Source: an uncultured Eubacteriales bacterium (GTDB taxonomy: Bacteria > Bacillota > Clostridia > Lachnospirales > Lachnospiraceae). From it: 58,076 nucleotides of DNA. Location: NCBI GenBank assembly GCA_900314565.1, contig OMVU01000035.1:1-58076 (forward strand), read 5' to 3'. Under the pieces are notes generated by a model. The model did not search any database. It had not been told where the DNA came from and saw only the letters and a program-made list of their open reading frames with translations. A program made the position numbers and the translations under genes. This document shows positions 34,332 to 43,500 of this stretch, piece by piece (position 1 is the first letter of the stretch; the number at the start of each line of letters is the position of its first letter).

Positions 34332-35423
34332 ATGGATAAGTTCAAAGCTTTTCTCAAGCGGAAAGATATCGAAATTTCCGCGAAACGCTACGGTATTGAC
34401 GCCCTCGGCGCAATGGCCCAGGGTCTCTTCTGTTCCCTTCTCATCGGCACGATCATCAACACGGTCGGTTCCCAGTTCGGCATAGGCTTTCTCACTGCTC
34501 CGGTCGCAAGTGTCGCAGGCGCTGACTATACGGTGGGCGGACTCGCTTCCGCCATGAGCGGTCCTGCCATGGCTGTTGCGATCGGCTATGCGCTCCATTG
34601 CCCGCCTCTGGTCCTTTTCTCCCTGATCACAGTAGGTTTTGCCTCCAACGCCCTCGGCGGTGCGGGCGGACCTCTCGCAGTCCTTTTCGTCGCGATCATT
34701 TCGTCCGAGATCGGCAAAGCGGTATCCAAAGAAACAAAAATCGATATTCTGCTGACTCCGCTCGTGACGATCGGTGTCGGTGTCGCGCTCTCCGCATGGT
34801 GGGCTCCGGCACTCGGAAAAGCAGCCATGAAAGTCGGCGATATCATCATGTGGGCGACCGATCTTCAGCCGTTCCTCATGGGTATTCTGGTCTCCCTCGT
34901 CGTCGGAATCGCGCTTACTCTTCCGATCTCCTCCGCTGCGATCTGCGCAGCGCTCGGTCTGACCGGTCTTGCCGGCGGAGCTGCTCTCGCCGGATGCTGT
35001 GCACAGATGATCGGATTTGCCGTGATGTCCTTCCCCGAGAACAAATGGGGCGGACTCATCTCACAGGGCATCGGCACATCCATGCTGCAGATGGGTAATA
35101 TCGTAAAGAATCCGCGGATATGGATCGCCCCCTGTGTGACGTCCATGATCACAGGTCCGATCGCGACCTGCATTTTCAAATTAAAAATGAACGGCGCGGC
35201 TGTCTCCAGCGGCATGGGCACCTGCGGCTTTGTCGGTCAGATCGGTGTCTACACCGGCTGGCTGAACGATATCGCTGCCGGGCTCAAGACTTCCATCACA
35301 GCCTTCGACTGGATCGGCCTGCTTTTCATCTCCATTGTCCTGCCGGCAGTGATCTGCCCCTGCATCAACATTGTTCTGAAAAAAATCGGATGGGTCCGTG
35401 AAGGTGATCTCAAGTTAGACTGA
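34332..35423 (+). CDS. PfoR/PTS EIIC-like membrane transporter, candidate niacin-family carrier
   Basis: 363 residues with about ten hydrophobic, Gly/Ala-rich helices, matching the PTS_EIIC_2 (PfoR-like) family. There is no EIIA or EIIB domain or neighbour, so classical phosphotransfer is doubtful. The start is the ATG at 34332 after GGAGGAAATGCC; a much longer reading from 33966 runs through niaR and is rejected. It lies next to niaR with an operator on its promoter, which suggests uptake of nicotinate or another NAD precursor. That substrate is inference. Confidence 0.75.
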   Translation: MDKFKAFLKRKDIEISAKRYGIDALGAMAQGLFCSLLIGTIINTVGSQFGIGFLTAPVASVAGADYTVGGLASAMSGPAMAVAIGYALHCPPLVLFSLITVGFASNALGGAGGPLAVLFVAIISSEIGKAVSKETKIDILLTPLVTIGVGVALSAWWAPALGKAAMKVGDIIMWATDLQPFLMGILVSLVVGIALTLPISSAAICAALGLTGLAGGAALAGCCAQMIGFAVMSFPENKWGGLISQGIGTSMLQMGNIVKNPRIWIAPCVTSMITGPIATCIFKLKMNGAAVSSGMGTCGFVGQIGVYTGWLNDIAAGLKTSITAFDWIGLLFISIVLPAVICPCINIVLKKIGWVREGDLKLD

Positions 35424-35458
35424 TCTGCAATATTTGACATGCATAATTACAGTATTTT

Positions 35459-35510
35459 CCCCGGATATTCTTTATTATTTTGAAATATCCGGGGATTTTT
35501 TTCTGTTTTT
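35459..35510 (+). terminator. Terminator of the transporter gene
   Basis: CCCCGGATATT pairs with AATATCCGGGG and is followed by a run of seven T, then CTGTTTTTT. Confidence 0.9.
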
Positions 35511-35583
35511 TGTCAAAATCCGCCTTCACTTAAAATTTCGGTCTTTCTCCGAAAGGAATATACGAGAAATTTCAGTCAATATC

Positions 35584-35613
35584 TTGCATTTCCAAATACA
35601 TTGATAGTATTAT
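35584..35613 (+). promoter_or_regulatory. Promoter of a candidate small RNA
   Basis: TTGCAT at 35584-35589, 18 bases, TATTAT at 35608-35613, in the spacer between two convergent genes. Confidence 0.5.
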
Positions 35614-35619
35614 ATTAGT

Positions 35620-35733
35620 GTAATCAAACGCCTGATATCATTATTTTTAAAAAGCTTACGCACCCGAGCGAAAACCCCTTGCCCGGCGTAAGAACGGCCC
35701 GACTGTATACCTGACAGCCGGGCCGTTTAAATT
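35620..35733 (+). ncRNA. Candidate small RNA of about 114 nt
   Basis: Runs from the predicted start near 35620 to a strong terminator hairpin. It contains CTTACGC paired with GCGTAAG around a C-rich loop, with no open frame or ribosome site. Nothing else fills the 313-bp spacer 35424-35736. The family is not recognised. Confidence 0.4.
35693..35730. terminator. Bidirectional terminator between the candidate RNA and panE
   Basis: AACGGCCCG pairs with CGGGCCGTT, with inner CTGT/ACAG pairing. The plus side ends in TTTAAATT. It also follows the panE stop on the minus strand. Confidence 0.75.
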
Positions 35734-35736
35734 GCA

Positions 35737-36666
35737 TCATATTTGTTTTTCTCCCAGTCCTCTTTTGCGCAGCCCCTCCGCCACCATCTCATAGGCCGGC
35801 ATATAGACGTGGAACTTTCTCGCCATCTTCACGACATCATAGACAAGTCCGTCGATCTCAGACGGTCCTCCCGCCTTTATGTCTCTCTGCATGGACGTCG
35901 TGGCGTCTCCCGGCTGATTCTTCAAAATATCCAGATTGACTTCAACATAATCCTTCTCGAACGGAAATCCCATCTCGTAGGACAGCGCCATGATCTCCCG
36001 GATCATTGTCTTGAACATCGTCCGCGGTTCCCCCGGACGCTGAAATGCATATGCGCTCACATCATAATAAATCCCTGCCGCACCGATCGGAGAAACATAG
36101 GAAAACTTCTCAAGGCAGTCCCTCTCAATATTCTCGGAAAGATGTGTCTCTATTCCCGCATAATTCAGATCATCGGCGATCTGGCGGAGCTCAGGTTCTC
36201 TCTCCCCTTTCCTGGGACCGAAATAGACCCGCAGGATCTCACTGTGCTGCAGGATCCAGCCGGGGCTCTTGATATTTGCGGACACATAGATACATCCGTC
36301 CATGACAGCCAGTTTCGGGAGCTTCGTCTGAAGCATGCCGCCTGTGCCGAAGACATTGCAGAGCGGGATCACGACCGTCTCGGGCTTTGCGATCCTCCGT
36401 ATGAACGGAATCACTTCTTTCAGAGAGTAGCTCTTCACACAGACAAAAATCACATCGGGATCTTCATAATAGTGTTCCTCATCGTAAGCTCTGACCGGAA
36501 CATTCTCACAGGACCCTTTCCACATCTTCTCGAGGATCAGTCCCTGCCCCCACATGGCGCGGAGATGAGGACCGCGTGCAAGAAGCGCCACGTCCAATCC
36601 GGCCCGGGACATATTATAACCAAGCACACCGCCGGTGCCGCCCGCTCCGATAATCAAATATTTCAT
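35737..36666 (-). CDS. panE: Ketopantoate reductase family protein
   Basis: 309 residues. The Rossmann loop is IIGAGGTGGVLG at the start. FVCVKSY and the C-terminal helical domain with SSMQRD-like SMQRDIKAG near residue 245 fit the ApbA/PanE family. It reduces ketopantoate to pantoate for CoA synthesis, though some family members act on other 2-ketoacids. GGGAGG six bases before the ATG at 36666 fixes the start. Confidence 0.85.
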   Translation of the reverse strand: MKYLIIGAGGTGGVLGYNMSRAGLDVALLARGPHLRAMWGQGLILEKMWKGSCENVPVRAYDEEHYYEDPDVIFVCVKSYSLKEVIPFIRRIAKPETVVIPLCNVFGTGGMLQTKLPKLAVMDGCIYVSANIKSPGWILQHSEILRVYFGPRKGEREPELRQIADDLNYAGIETHLSENIERDCLEKFSYVSPIGAAGIYYDVSAYAFQRPGEPRTMFKTMIREIMALSYEMGFPFEKDYVEVNLDILKNQPGDATTSMQRDIKAGGPSEIDGLVYDVVKMARKFHVYMPAYEMVAEGLRKRGLGEKQI

Positions 36667-36846
36667 AAAAAACCTCCCGGCAGCGGCGCACGGTCCTACC
36701 CGAAGGACCGGGTCCCTCAGTAAACAGGAGAGAACCTGCCAATATGCCGAAAACAATTTTAATACGAATATTGAAAAAAAACAACGCAAAGTAGTAAAGA
36801 TCCTCTGCAGTGAGATAATCCATTTCCTGCCGCCGCACGAATACAT

Positions 36847-36874
36847 GCGGCAGGAACGCCGGGGCGTTCCCGAA
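36847..36874. repeat. Family B-like hairpin, partial copy
   Basis: CAGGAACGCC and GGCGTTCCCG form the conserved family B stem. Degenerate GCCTCGGCG and CTGCCGCGGCG pieces follow at 36920-36945. The spacer 36667-37021 holds only this, the promoter below and a family C fragment. Confidence 0.5.
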
Positions 36875-36886
36875 TACGAAGCAAAG

Positions 36887-36915
36887 GTGACAAATGACCG
36901 CATATGTGATAAAAT
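36887..36915 (+). promoter_or_regulatory. Promoter of the amidase gene
   Basis: GTGACA (36887-36892), 17 bases, TAAAAT (36910-36915), between two family B-like pieces. Confidence 0.5.
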
Positions 36916-36968
36916 AAACAGCGCCTCGGCGTACCTGCCGCGGCGTGCGCATATATCTTATAATTCCA

Positions 36969-37000
36969 AAGTGACCGGTATTGCGCGATGAAGAAAAAAC
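36969..37000. repeat. Family C fragment, copy 3
   Basis: AGTGACCGGTATTGCGCGATGAAGAA-like tail of family C without its left half, split here as GTGACC and GCGCGATGAAGAA. It lies directly before the amidase ribosome site. Confidence 0.45.
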
Positions 37001-37021
37001 AAAAGAAGAAACGAGGTGGCT

Positions 37022-38053
37022 ATGTACAGAAAACACATGAAACATATTATTCTGGCTCTTGCAGCCTGCTTCCTGCTCTCCGCCTGCGGGTCGAAGGGCA
37101 CAGACACAAAATCTGATTCAGTTATATCTCCTGCACCGACCTCCTCGGTCTCGGAGGCAGCGTCAGCTCCGGAAAAGCCTGCCGAATCCGGTTCTTCAGC
37201 GGCCGTAACACCGACCGCGCAGGAGACACCGACAGCAGCACCGACAGAAACACCGACTCCGGAGCCGACCGAAGCGCCGCAGCCATCCGAGCCATTTACG
37301 AAAAGTGAAGTCTGGCTCACGGACGACCTTCCTTATGCATCCTTCTCGGCAATTCACTCAGAGCCTGCCATTCTGTACACGAATAATCAGGCGAACAAGA
37401 ACGGTCATACCGTCTGTGTCAACGCCGGACACGGTACTTCGGGAGGCGAATCAGTCCGCACACAGTGTCATCCGGACGGATCGCCGAAGGTAACAGGCGG
37501 TTCCACAGCGGAAGGCGCAACGACCGCTATGGCCGTCGCTTCCGGCATGGATTTCGCAGACGGAACGCCTGAACGGGCCGCCACGCTTGCCGAAGCGCTC
37601 GTCCTTCGCGATCTCCTCCTTCAGAACGGGTATAACGTCCTGATGATCCGGGAGACTGATGACCGCCAGCTCGACAATATCGCCCGTACGGTCCTCGCTA
37701 ACAACTATGCAGAATGCCATGTGGCAATCCACTGGGATTCCTCAGAAAGTGACAAAGGTGCCTATTACATGGCTGTACCGAGCGACCAGACTTACCGCAG
37801 CATGGAGCCTGTTGCTTCGACATGGGAGAAGAGCAATCATTTCGGAGACTGCCTGATCGAAGGTCTCCGCAGTGTCGGAGTGAAGATCTATGGGAGCGGC
37901 TCCATTGAGATGGATCTCACACAGACCTCTTACTCATCCGTCCCGAGTATTGATATCGAGCTTGGAGACAAAGTCTCAGACCATTCAGAGGGCGCGCTTG
38001 CCACGCTCGGACAGGGTCTGCTTGCAGGAATCAATCAGTTCTTCAATTCATAA
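37022..38053 (+). CDS. N-acetylmuramoyl-L-alanine amidase, lipoprotein
   Basis: 343 residues. A signal peptide with lipobox LLSACGS anchors it outside. A Thr/Pro/Glu-rich linker (about 25-85) precedes the Amidase_3 domain. The zinc ligands are His in NAGHGTSGG, Glu in TLAEALV and His in AIHWDSS, and the catalytic Glu is in IDIELG near residue 315. It cleaves the amide between MurNAc and L-Ala in peptidoglycan. GAGGTGG lies before the ATG; a GTG two codons earlier is also possible. Confidence 0.9.
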   Translation: MYRKHMKHIILALAACFLLSACGSKGTDTKSDSVISPAPTSSVSEAASAPEKPAESGSSAAVTPTAQETPTAAPTETPTPEPTEAPQPSEPFTKSEVWLTDDLPYASFSAIHSEPAILYTNNQANKNGHTVCVNAGHGTSGGESVRTQCHPDGSPKVTGGSTAEGATTAMAVASGMDFADGTPERAATLAEALVLRDLLLQNGYNVLMIRETDDRQLDNIARTVLANNYAECHVAIHWDSSESDKGAYYMAVPSDQTYRSMEPVASTWEKSNHFGDCLIEGLRSVGVKIYGSGSIEMDLTQTSYSSVPSIDIELGDKVSDHSEGALATLGQGLLAGINQFFNS

Positions 38054-38070
38054 AAAGAGTGTGATCCTAT

Positions 38071-38128
38071 GAAAAACCGGGCTGCTGCAGCCGGCTTCCT
38101 AACAGCCGCTGCAACAGCCCGGTTTTTC
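38071..38128. terminator. Bidirectional terminator between amidase and larC
   Basis: GAAAAACCGGGCTG pairs with CAGCCCGGTTTTTC, with further inner GCTGC pairing. Both sides give T tracts, serving the two convergent genes. Confidence 0.9.
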
Positions 38129-38135
38129 ATATGTC

Positions 38136-39530
38136 TTAATCGATCCTGTATGTCTTCCTCGGCTTCATGCCTTTCTCAACGCTCTTTTTTACCTCGCTCA
38201 GAGGAATCGCCTTCTCCTTTGCGATCTTCGCCAAATCGTCGTACTCGATCTTCCTCCGCTTAACACCATACCCGCTGCTGATTTTTACCCGCACAGTACC
38301 GTATTCTGTCTCCACTTCCCGGATCTTCCGGCTCAGAACATGTCTTTTCATCTCCTGCTCACGGATCCCAAGTGTCGTCGTGTATTTAAAAATCGCGCCG
38401 GCCAGGAGCTCGCGCCTTGCCGGTCTGCAAAGAACATGCAGCATCGTACCGGGGCGGGACTTCTTCATTCCGATCGGTGTCGTGAACACGTCGAGAGCAC
38501 CTGCGTCAAAAAGCCGCTCCATGGCAAAACCGATCTCTTCCGCAGTCATATCATCGATATTCGCAGTCATTTCGAGAACGCTCTCCCGGGCTTCATTGGT
38601 ATCGCCGATCATTGCCCGAATGCAGTTCAGACGTCCGAAATCCTTCGACCCTATGCCATATCCGATCTTCTCCGTCTTCATGGCCGGCATACTGCCGAAT
38701 TCAGTCACGAAATACTTGACCAGTGCCGCACCGGTAGGTGTGCAGAGCTCTCCCTGAATCTCTCCGCCGTAAATCGGCACATCCCTGAGGATCTCCGCCG
38801 TAGCAGGCGCCGGCACCGGCAGGACACCATGTGCGCACTGAACCGTTCCGGACCCTACATGGACCGGCGACGCGCAGACCTGATCCGGGGACAGCTTATC
38901 CATGATATAGCAGACCGCCGCGACATCCATGATCGCGTCCATTGTTCCGACTTCATGAAAATGAATATCCGTCACCGGCGTGCCGTGCACAGTGCTTTCC
39001 GCTTCCGCGATCATGTTGTAGACATTGACGATATCCGTCTTGACCTTGATGGAAAAGCGCAGACGGTTGATAATGTCCGTGACTTCATAAAGCCCTGTAC
39101 CGTGATGGTGTTCGCCGGGTTCATGCGCATCATGGCTGCGGCCGTCATTACCGGAATTCCCATCATATCCGTGATCATGCGCATGACCGAAATGTTCTTC
39201 ATTCTCAGGCTTGGAATATCCTCCCTGCTGACCTTTCGACCGTCCTCCGTTCCTCTGTTCCGTGTATTGGTCCAGAAAACTGATCGGCTTACGGGAATAA
39301 GAGCCCATAAGCTCCTCCTCTTCCCTGCCGTTGACGCGGACATGCACATGCGTACCCTCGATCCCATACCGTTTGACCTTCTCCGCATTAATCAGCGTGC
39401 CGGGAATTCCTGCGTCATTCAGCTCCCAGATAATGTCGTCCCGCTCTCCTTCACTGAACAGTTCGAGCAGAGCAGCCGTCAGCATATCGCCTGCAGCACC
39501 CATGCTCAAATCCAGATATAATGATCTCAT
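38136..39530 (-). CDS. larC: LarC-type nickel insertion protein
   Basis: 464 residues, with both halves of LarC in one unbroken frame. It starts MRSLYLDLSMGAAGDM, and a His/Asp/Gly-rich insert (about 105-145, HAHDHG and GEHHHG) could bind metal. HFHEVG and ANIDDMTAEEIG are conserved. LarC loads Ni into the pincer cofactor of lactate racemase. No larA, larB or larE lies in the window, so either they are elsewhere or the cofactor serves another enzyme. AGGGGAGAA precedes the ATG. Confidence 0.9.
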   Translation of the reverse strand: MRSLYLDLSMGAAGDMLTAALLELFSEGERDDIIWELNDAGIPGTLINAEKVKRYGIEGTHVHVRVNGREEEELMGSYSRKPISFLDQYTEQRNGGRSKGQQGGYSKPENEEHFGHAHDHGYDGNSGNDGRSHDAHEPGEHHHGTGLYEVTDIINRLRFSIKVKTDIVNVYNMIAEAESTVHGTPVTDIHFHEVGTMDAIMDVAAVCYIMDKLSPDQVCASPVHVGSGTVQCAHGVLPVPAPATAEILRDVPIYGGEIQGELCTPTGAALVKYFVTEFGSMPAMKTEKIGYGIGSKDFGRLNCIRAMIGDTNEARESVLEMTANIDDMTAEEIGFAMERLFDAGALDVFTTPIGMKKSRPGTMLHVLCRPARRELLAGAIFKYTTTLGIREQEMKRHVLSRKIREVETEYGTVRVKISSGYGVKRRKIEYDDLAKIAKEKAIPLSEVKKSVEKGMKPRKTYRID

Positions 39531-39584
39531 AAAAATTCTCCCCTTATTGATCCCCTGTCTGAAGTCCTCATCAGGAACGCCTCA

Positions 39585-39608
39585 TGAAATGATCCCCCGA
39601 TCATTTCA
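39585..39608 (-). promoter_or_regulatory. Perfect inverted repeat upstream of larC
   Basis: TGAAATGATC and GATCATTTCA are exact inverses around CCCC, 55-78 bases before the larC ATG. It could be an operator or a leader hairpin. Confidence 0.45.
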
Positions 39609-39688
39609 ATGTCCGTTCGGCTTTCGAGATGTAATATTCATTCTATCATACTTTGGTGCAACATCCTACAGATTTTCGAGTCAACTTA

Positions 39689-39729
39689 CTCATGACTGAA
39701 GTCACGAGCATCCTGCGCTAGTTGGTGAA
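39689..39729. repeat. 41-bp hairpin repeat D2
   Basis: Matches 138-178 with one difference. Here no transposase is adjacent. TTAC immediately before it recalls the target tetranucleotides of IS200/IS605 elements, so it may be a solo end left by an element. Confidence 0.5.
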
Positions 39730-39769
39730 TCCGCAATCAACTCACAAGTCATATCACGGCAGCTCTTTG

Positions 39770-40170
39770 TCAGCGCTCAGGTGCCCAGGGCATTTTCCGG
39801 GATCTGACTTCCGCACCCTTCTCGATCGACTCCCGCATAAGCAGGGCAGTGTACGCATCCTCAAGCGTCTCTTCAAGGCTGACGGCGCTCTCCGGATCTC
39901 TTACCGTATTCAGCATCAGAGTCAGGATCGCGGCCTCATCCTGAGACAGCGCTGCTTCCCGGGAATACATCTTTTCATAGACCGTCTCTCCGCCGAATGT
40001 GATCTTAAGGATCTCGCGGACCCTTGCAAAGTTCGGATTCGGATCGGGACCAGCACGATCGGTCTTTCAAAGAGATCCGGCAGGGCGCTGGCGATGCGGA
40101 TGTAATAGTGTGCCCGCCACCCGGCCCCGATGACCGCCAGCCTGATCTTCGAACTCTCCTGATTTTTCAT
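39770..40170 (-). pseudogene. Gfo/Idh/MocA oxidoreductase remnant
   Basis: A normal start (GGAGGCCAAAAATG) and Rossmann N-terminus (IRLAVIGAGWRAHYY) run for about 36 residues. The frame then shifts, and the typical C-terminal part (AVSLEETLEDAYTALLMRES) continues in another frame to a stop at 39770. About 230-250 central residues are missing compared with the family. It is therefore a deleted and frameshifted, non-functional gene. Confidence 0.85.
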
Positions 40171-40232
40171 TTTTGGCCTCCATGGATCCTGTGACGGGGA
40201 GAAATCCCCGGAAAGGAAACAGTTCAATCAAT

Positions 40233-40268
40233 GAAAAGACCCTGAAACATATGTATCAGGGTCTTTTC
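40233..40268 (-). terminator. Terminator after tRNA-Met
   Basis: GAAAAGACCCTGA pairs with TCAGGGTCTTTTC; the minus strand ends in a TTTTC tract. Confidence 0.8.
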
Positions 40269-40273
40269 TAACG

Positions 40274-40347
40274 TAGCGAGAGGGAGATTCGAACTCTCGA
40301 CACCGCGGGTATGAACCGCGTGCTCTAGCCAACTGAGCTATCTCGCC
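40274..40347 (-). tRNA. tRNA-Met (CAU), elongator type
   Basis: 74 nt. The acceptor stem GGCGAGA pairs with TCTCGCT, discriminator A. D arm GCTC/GAGC, anticodon stem CGCGG/CCGCG with loop TTCATAC (CAU), T loop GTTCGAATC. A paired first position and overall likeness to Bacillus elongator tRNA-Met argue against initiator. CCA is not encoded. Confidence 0.92.
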
Positions 40348-40381
40348 ATATTCAGTTCCTGCGTTTTTTCAACGCTAGATT

Positions 40382-40410
40382 AGTATATAACAGGGTATTT
40401 ACTTTGTCAA
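40382..40410 (-). promoter_or_regulatory. Promoter of tRNA-Met
   Basis: On the minus strand: a perfect TTGACA (40410-40405), 17 bases, TATACT (40387-40382). Confidence 0.85.
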
Positions 40411-40451
40411 GCACCTAATGTCTGAGTTTTTTGCAAAAATCGCACAAAATC

Positions 40452-40479
40452 GATCAGGAACGCCGAAGCGTTCCTGATC
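40452..40479 (-). terminator. Terminator of purL formed by a family B hairpin
   Basis: GATCAGGAACGC and GCGTTCCTGATC are perfect inverses around CGAA. On the minus strand it is followed by GATTTTG and later TTTTT. A second hairpin (GTTC..GGGGC with GCCCC..GAAC, about 40499-40541) lies between it and the purL stop. Confidence 0.6.
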
Positions 40480-40567
40480 AAAAGCATTTCATAAGCGGTT
40501 CACACACGGGGCTGCCGAAATCGCGGCCCCATGTGCGAACGCCCAAAAACTCCGATCCACCTGCTCC

Positions 40568-43500
40568 TTACAGGAAGTACTTCACTCCGAACTCAAAGAT
40601 CTTCATGTCCTGCTCTCCGCAGATGTTCATGTTTACGCCCCGGTCTCTTCTCTCCGCGTGCGCCATCTTACCGAACACACGTCCATCCGGCGATGTGATA
40701 CCCTCGATGGCTGCGTAGGAACCATTGATGTTCCACTCCTCATCCATCGTGACATTGCCGAACGGATCTGAGTACTGCGTCGCGACCTGACCGTTCTCAA
40801 AGAGCTTATCGATCCACTCCTTCGGAGCGACAAAACGTCCCTCTCCGTGGGAAGCCGGATTGACATAGACACCGCCGAGCTCCGCTCCCTGAAGCCACGG
40901 GGACTTGTTGGTCACGACCTTCGTATAGACCATATGCGAGATATGGCGGCCGATCGTATTGTAAGTAAGCGTCGGCGCATTCTCATCCTGGCCTGTGATC
41001 TGACCGTTCGGAACAAGCCCGAGCTTGATCAGTGCCTGGAAGCCGTTGCAGATCCCCAGAGCAAGACCATCCCGTTCGTTCAGAAGCTTCTCGACCGCCT
41101 CACGGATCTTCGCGTTCCGGAAAGCCGTCGCAAAGAACTTCGCGGAGCCGTCCGGCTCGTCACCGGCCGAGAATCCGCCCGGGAACATGATGATCTGTGC
41201 CTTTTTGATCTGCTTTACGAACTCATCCACAGACTCGCGGATATCTTCCGCTGTCCTGTTTTTAAATACCATGTCCGTGACCGTGGCTCCGGCACGCTCG
41301 AACGCGCGTCTCGAATCATACTCGCAGTTCGTGCCCGGGAAGACCGGGATAAATACGTGCGGCTTCGCGACCTTGTGCTTTGTCACGTAGATCTCCGACG
41401 CGTTATAGAGAGGAGACGGAACTTCCGTCTTATCATCATTTGTCCTCGTCCGGAAGACTTTCTCCAGTGTACCCATCCAGCACCCGAGCGCATCATCAAG
41501 CCATACCTCTGCGTTCCCGTAGCGGAATGTGTCGTCGCCCGTCACCTCGCCGATCAGTGTATAGGAGGAGACCAGATTTCCGACCTGCCCGTCCTTCACT
41601 TCACAGACGATATCTCCGAACGCCGGCGAGAAGAAATCTCGCGGATCAAGATTATGCTCGATCTTCACGCCCAGACGGTTTCCGAATGCCATCTTGGAGA
41701 CTGCCTCACAGATTCCGTGTCTTCCGAGAGCATAGGCCGAAACGACACGTCCCGCCTGAATATCCTCGCGGAGCTTTCCGTATACTTCAAGGATTTCCGC
41801 ATACTTCGGGAGCTGATAACCATCCTTCGGCACACGGATCCATACGATCCTGTTCCCGGCTTTCTTGAATTCCGGGGAAATGATATCCCGCTCCTTCGCC
41901 ACATCTACTGCGAAGGACACGAGCGTCGGCGGTACATCGATATGCTCGAACGTACCGGACATGGAGTCCTTTCCTCCGATCGAGGGAAGGCCGAACCCGA
42001 TCTGAGCGGCATAAGCGCCCAGCAATGCGGAGAACGGCTGGCTCCAGCGGGACGGATCCTCACTCATTCTCCGGAAATATTCCTGGAACGTGAAGCGGAT
42101 CTTCGTAACGTCGCCGCCCGCAGCCGCGATCTTCGCTACAGAATCCGTGACAGCCCAGGCAGCGCCGTGGTACGGGCTCCAGGAGCTCACATAGGGATCA
42201 AAGCCGTAGCTCATGAGCGTGACCGTCTCCGTCGTCCCGTCAAGGACCGGAACTTTCGCAGCCATTGCCTGCGTTTCTGTGAGCTGATACTGTCCGCCGT
42301 AGGGCATGAGGACGGTTCCGGCCCCGATGGATGCGTCGAACATCTCAACGAGTCCGCGCTGTGAGCAGACATTCAGATCAGCGAGGATCTCTTTCCACTG
42401 ACGCTCGATATTGCCGGAATCGTTCACGTCTGTCGGGCAGTACGGATTGACATTGAGAACAGAATCCGCCTTCGAGGGGACATCCACGAGGACGGATGCT
42501 TCCTGATGGGCACCGTTCGTATCGAGGAAGTCACGGGACAGGTCGACGATCGTCTTCCCTCTCCAGTGCATCACAAGTCTCGGCTCCTTCGTCACCGTCG
42601 CGACGATCGTGGACTCGAGATTTTCCTCGTCCGCATACTTCATGAATTTCTTTACGTCTTTTTTGTCGACAACAACTGCCATTCTCTCCTGGGACTCGGA
42701 GATCGCGATTTCCGTCCCGTCAAGTCCCGCATACTTCTTCGGGACCTTGTCGAGATCGATGTCCAGACCGCGCGCGAGCTCGCCGATCGCGACAGAAACA
42801 CCGCCCGCGCCGAAATCATTGCATTTTTTGATGAGATGCGCAGCGTCAGAGCGTCTGAAAAGACGCTGGAGCTTTCTCTCTGTCGGCGCATTTCCCTTCT
42901 GGACTTCAGCGCCGCAGTCCTCCGTAGACTTCTCGGTGTGGACTTTGGAGGAACCTGTAGCACCGCCGATGCCGTCACGGCCTGTCCGTCCGCCGAGCAG
43001 GATGATGATATCGCCCGGATCGGAGTTCTCACGAATGACCGCTGATCTCGGGGCAGCCGCGATGACCGCGCCGATCTCCATGCGCTTCGCAACGTAATCC
43101 GGATGATAGATCTCTTTTACGAGACCGGTCGCAAGGCCGATCTGGTTGCCGTAAGAGCTGTAGCCGCGGGCCGCCTGACGGACGATCTTCTTCTGTGGCA
43201 GCTTGCCCTTAAGCGTCTCGGACTGCGGACGCGTCGGGTCTGCAGCGCCGGTCACGCGCATCGCCTGGTAGACATAGGTCCGTCCGGAGAGCGGATCACG
43301 GATCGCGCCGCCAAGGCAGGTGGCAGCACCGCCGAACGGCTCGATTTCCGTCGGGTGATTGTGCGTCTCATTTTTAAAGTTGATGAGCCACTCCTCTTCC
43401 TTCCCGTTCACATCGACGGGTACGACGATCGAGCAGGCATTGATCTCGTCGGACTCTTCCTGATCATTAAGCTTTCCTTCTTTTTTGAGCTTCTTCGCAC

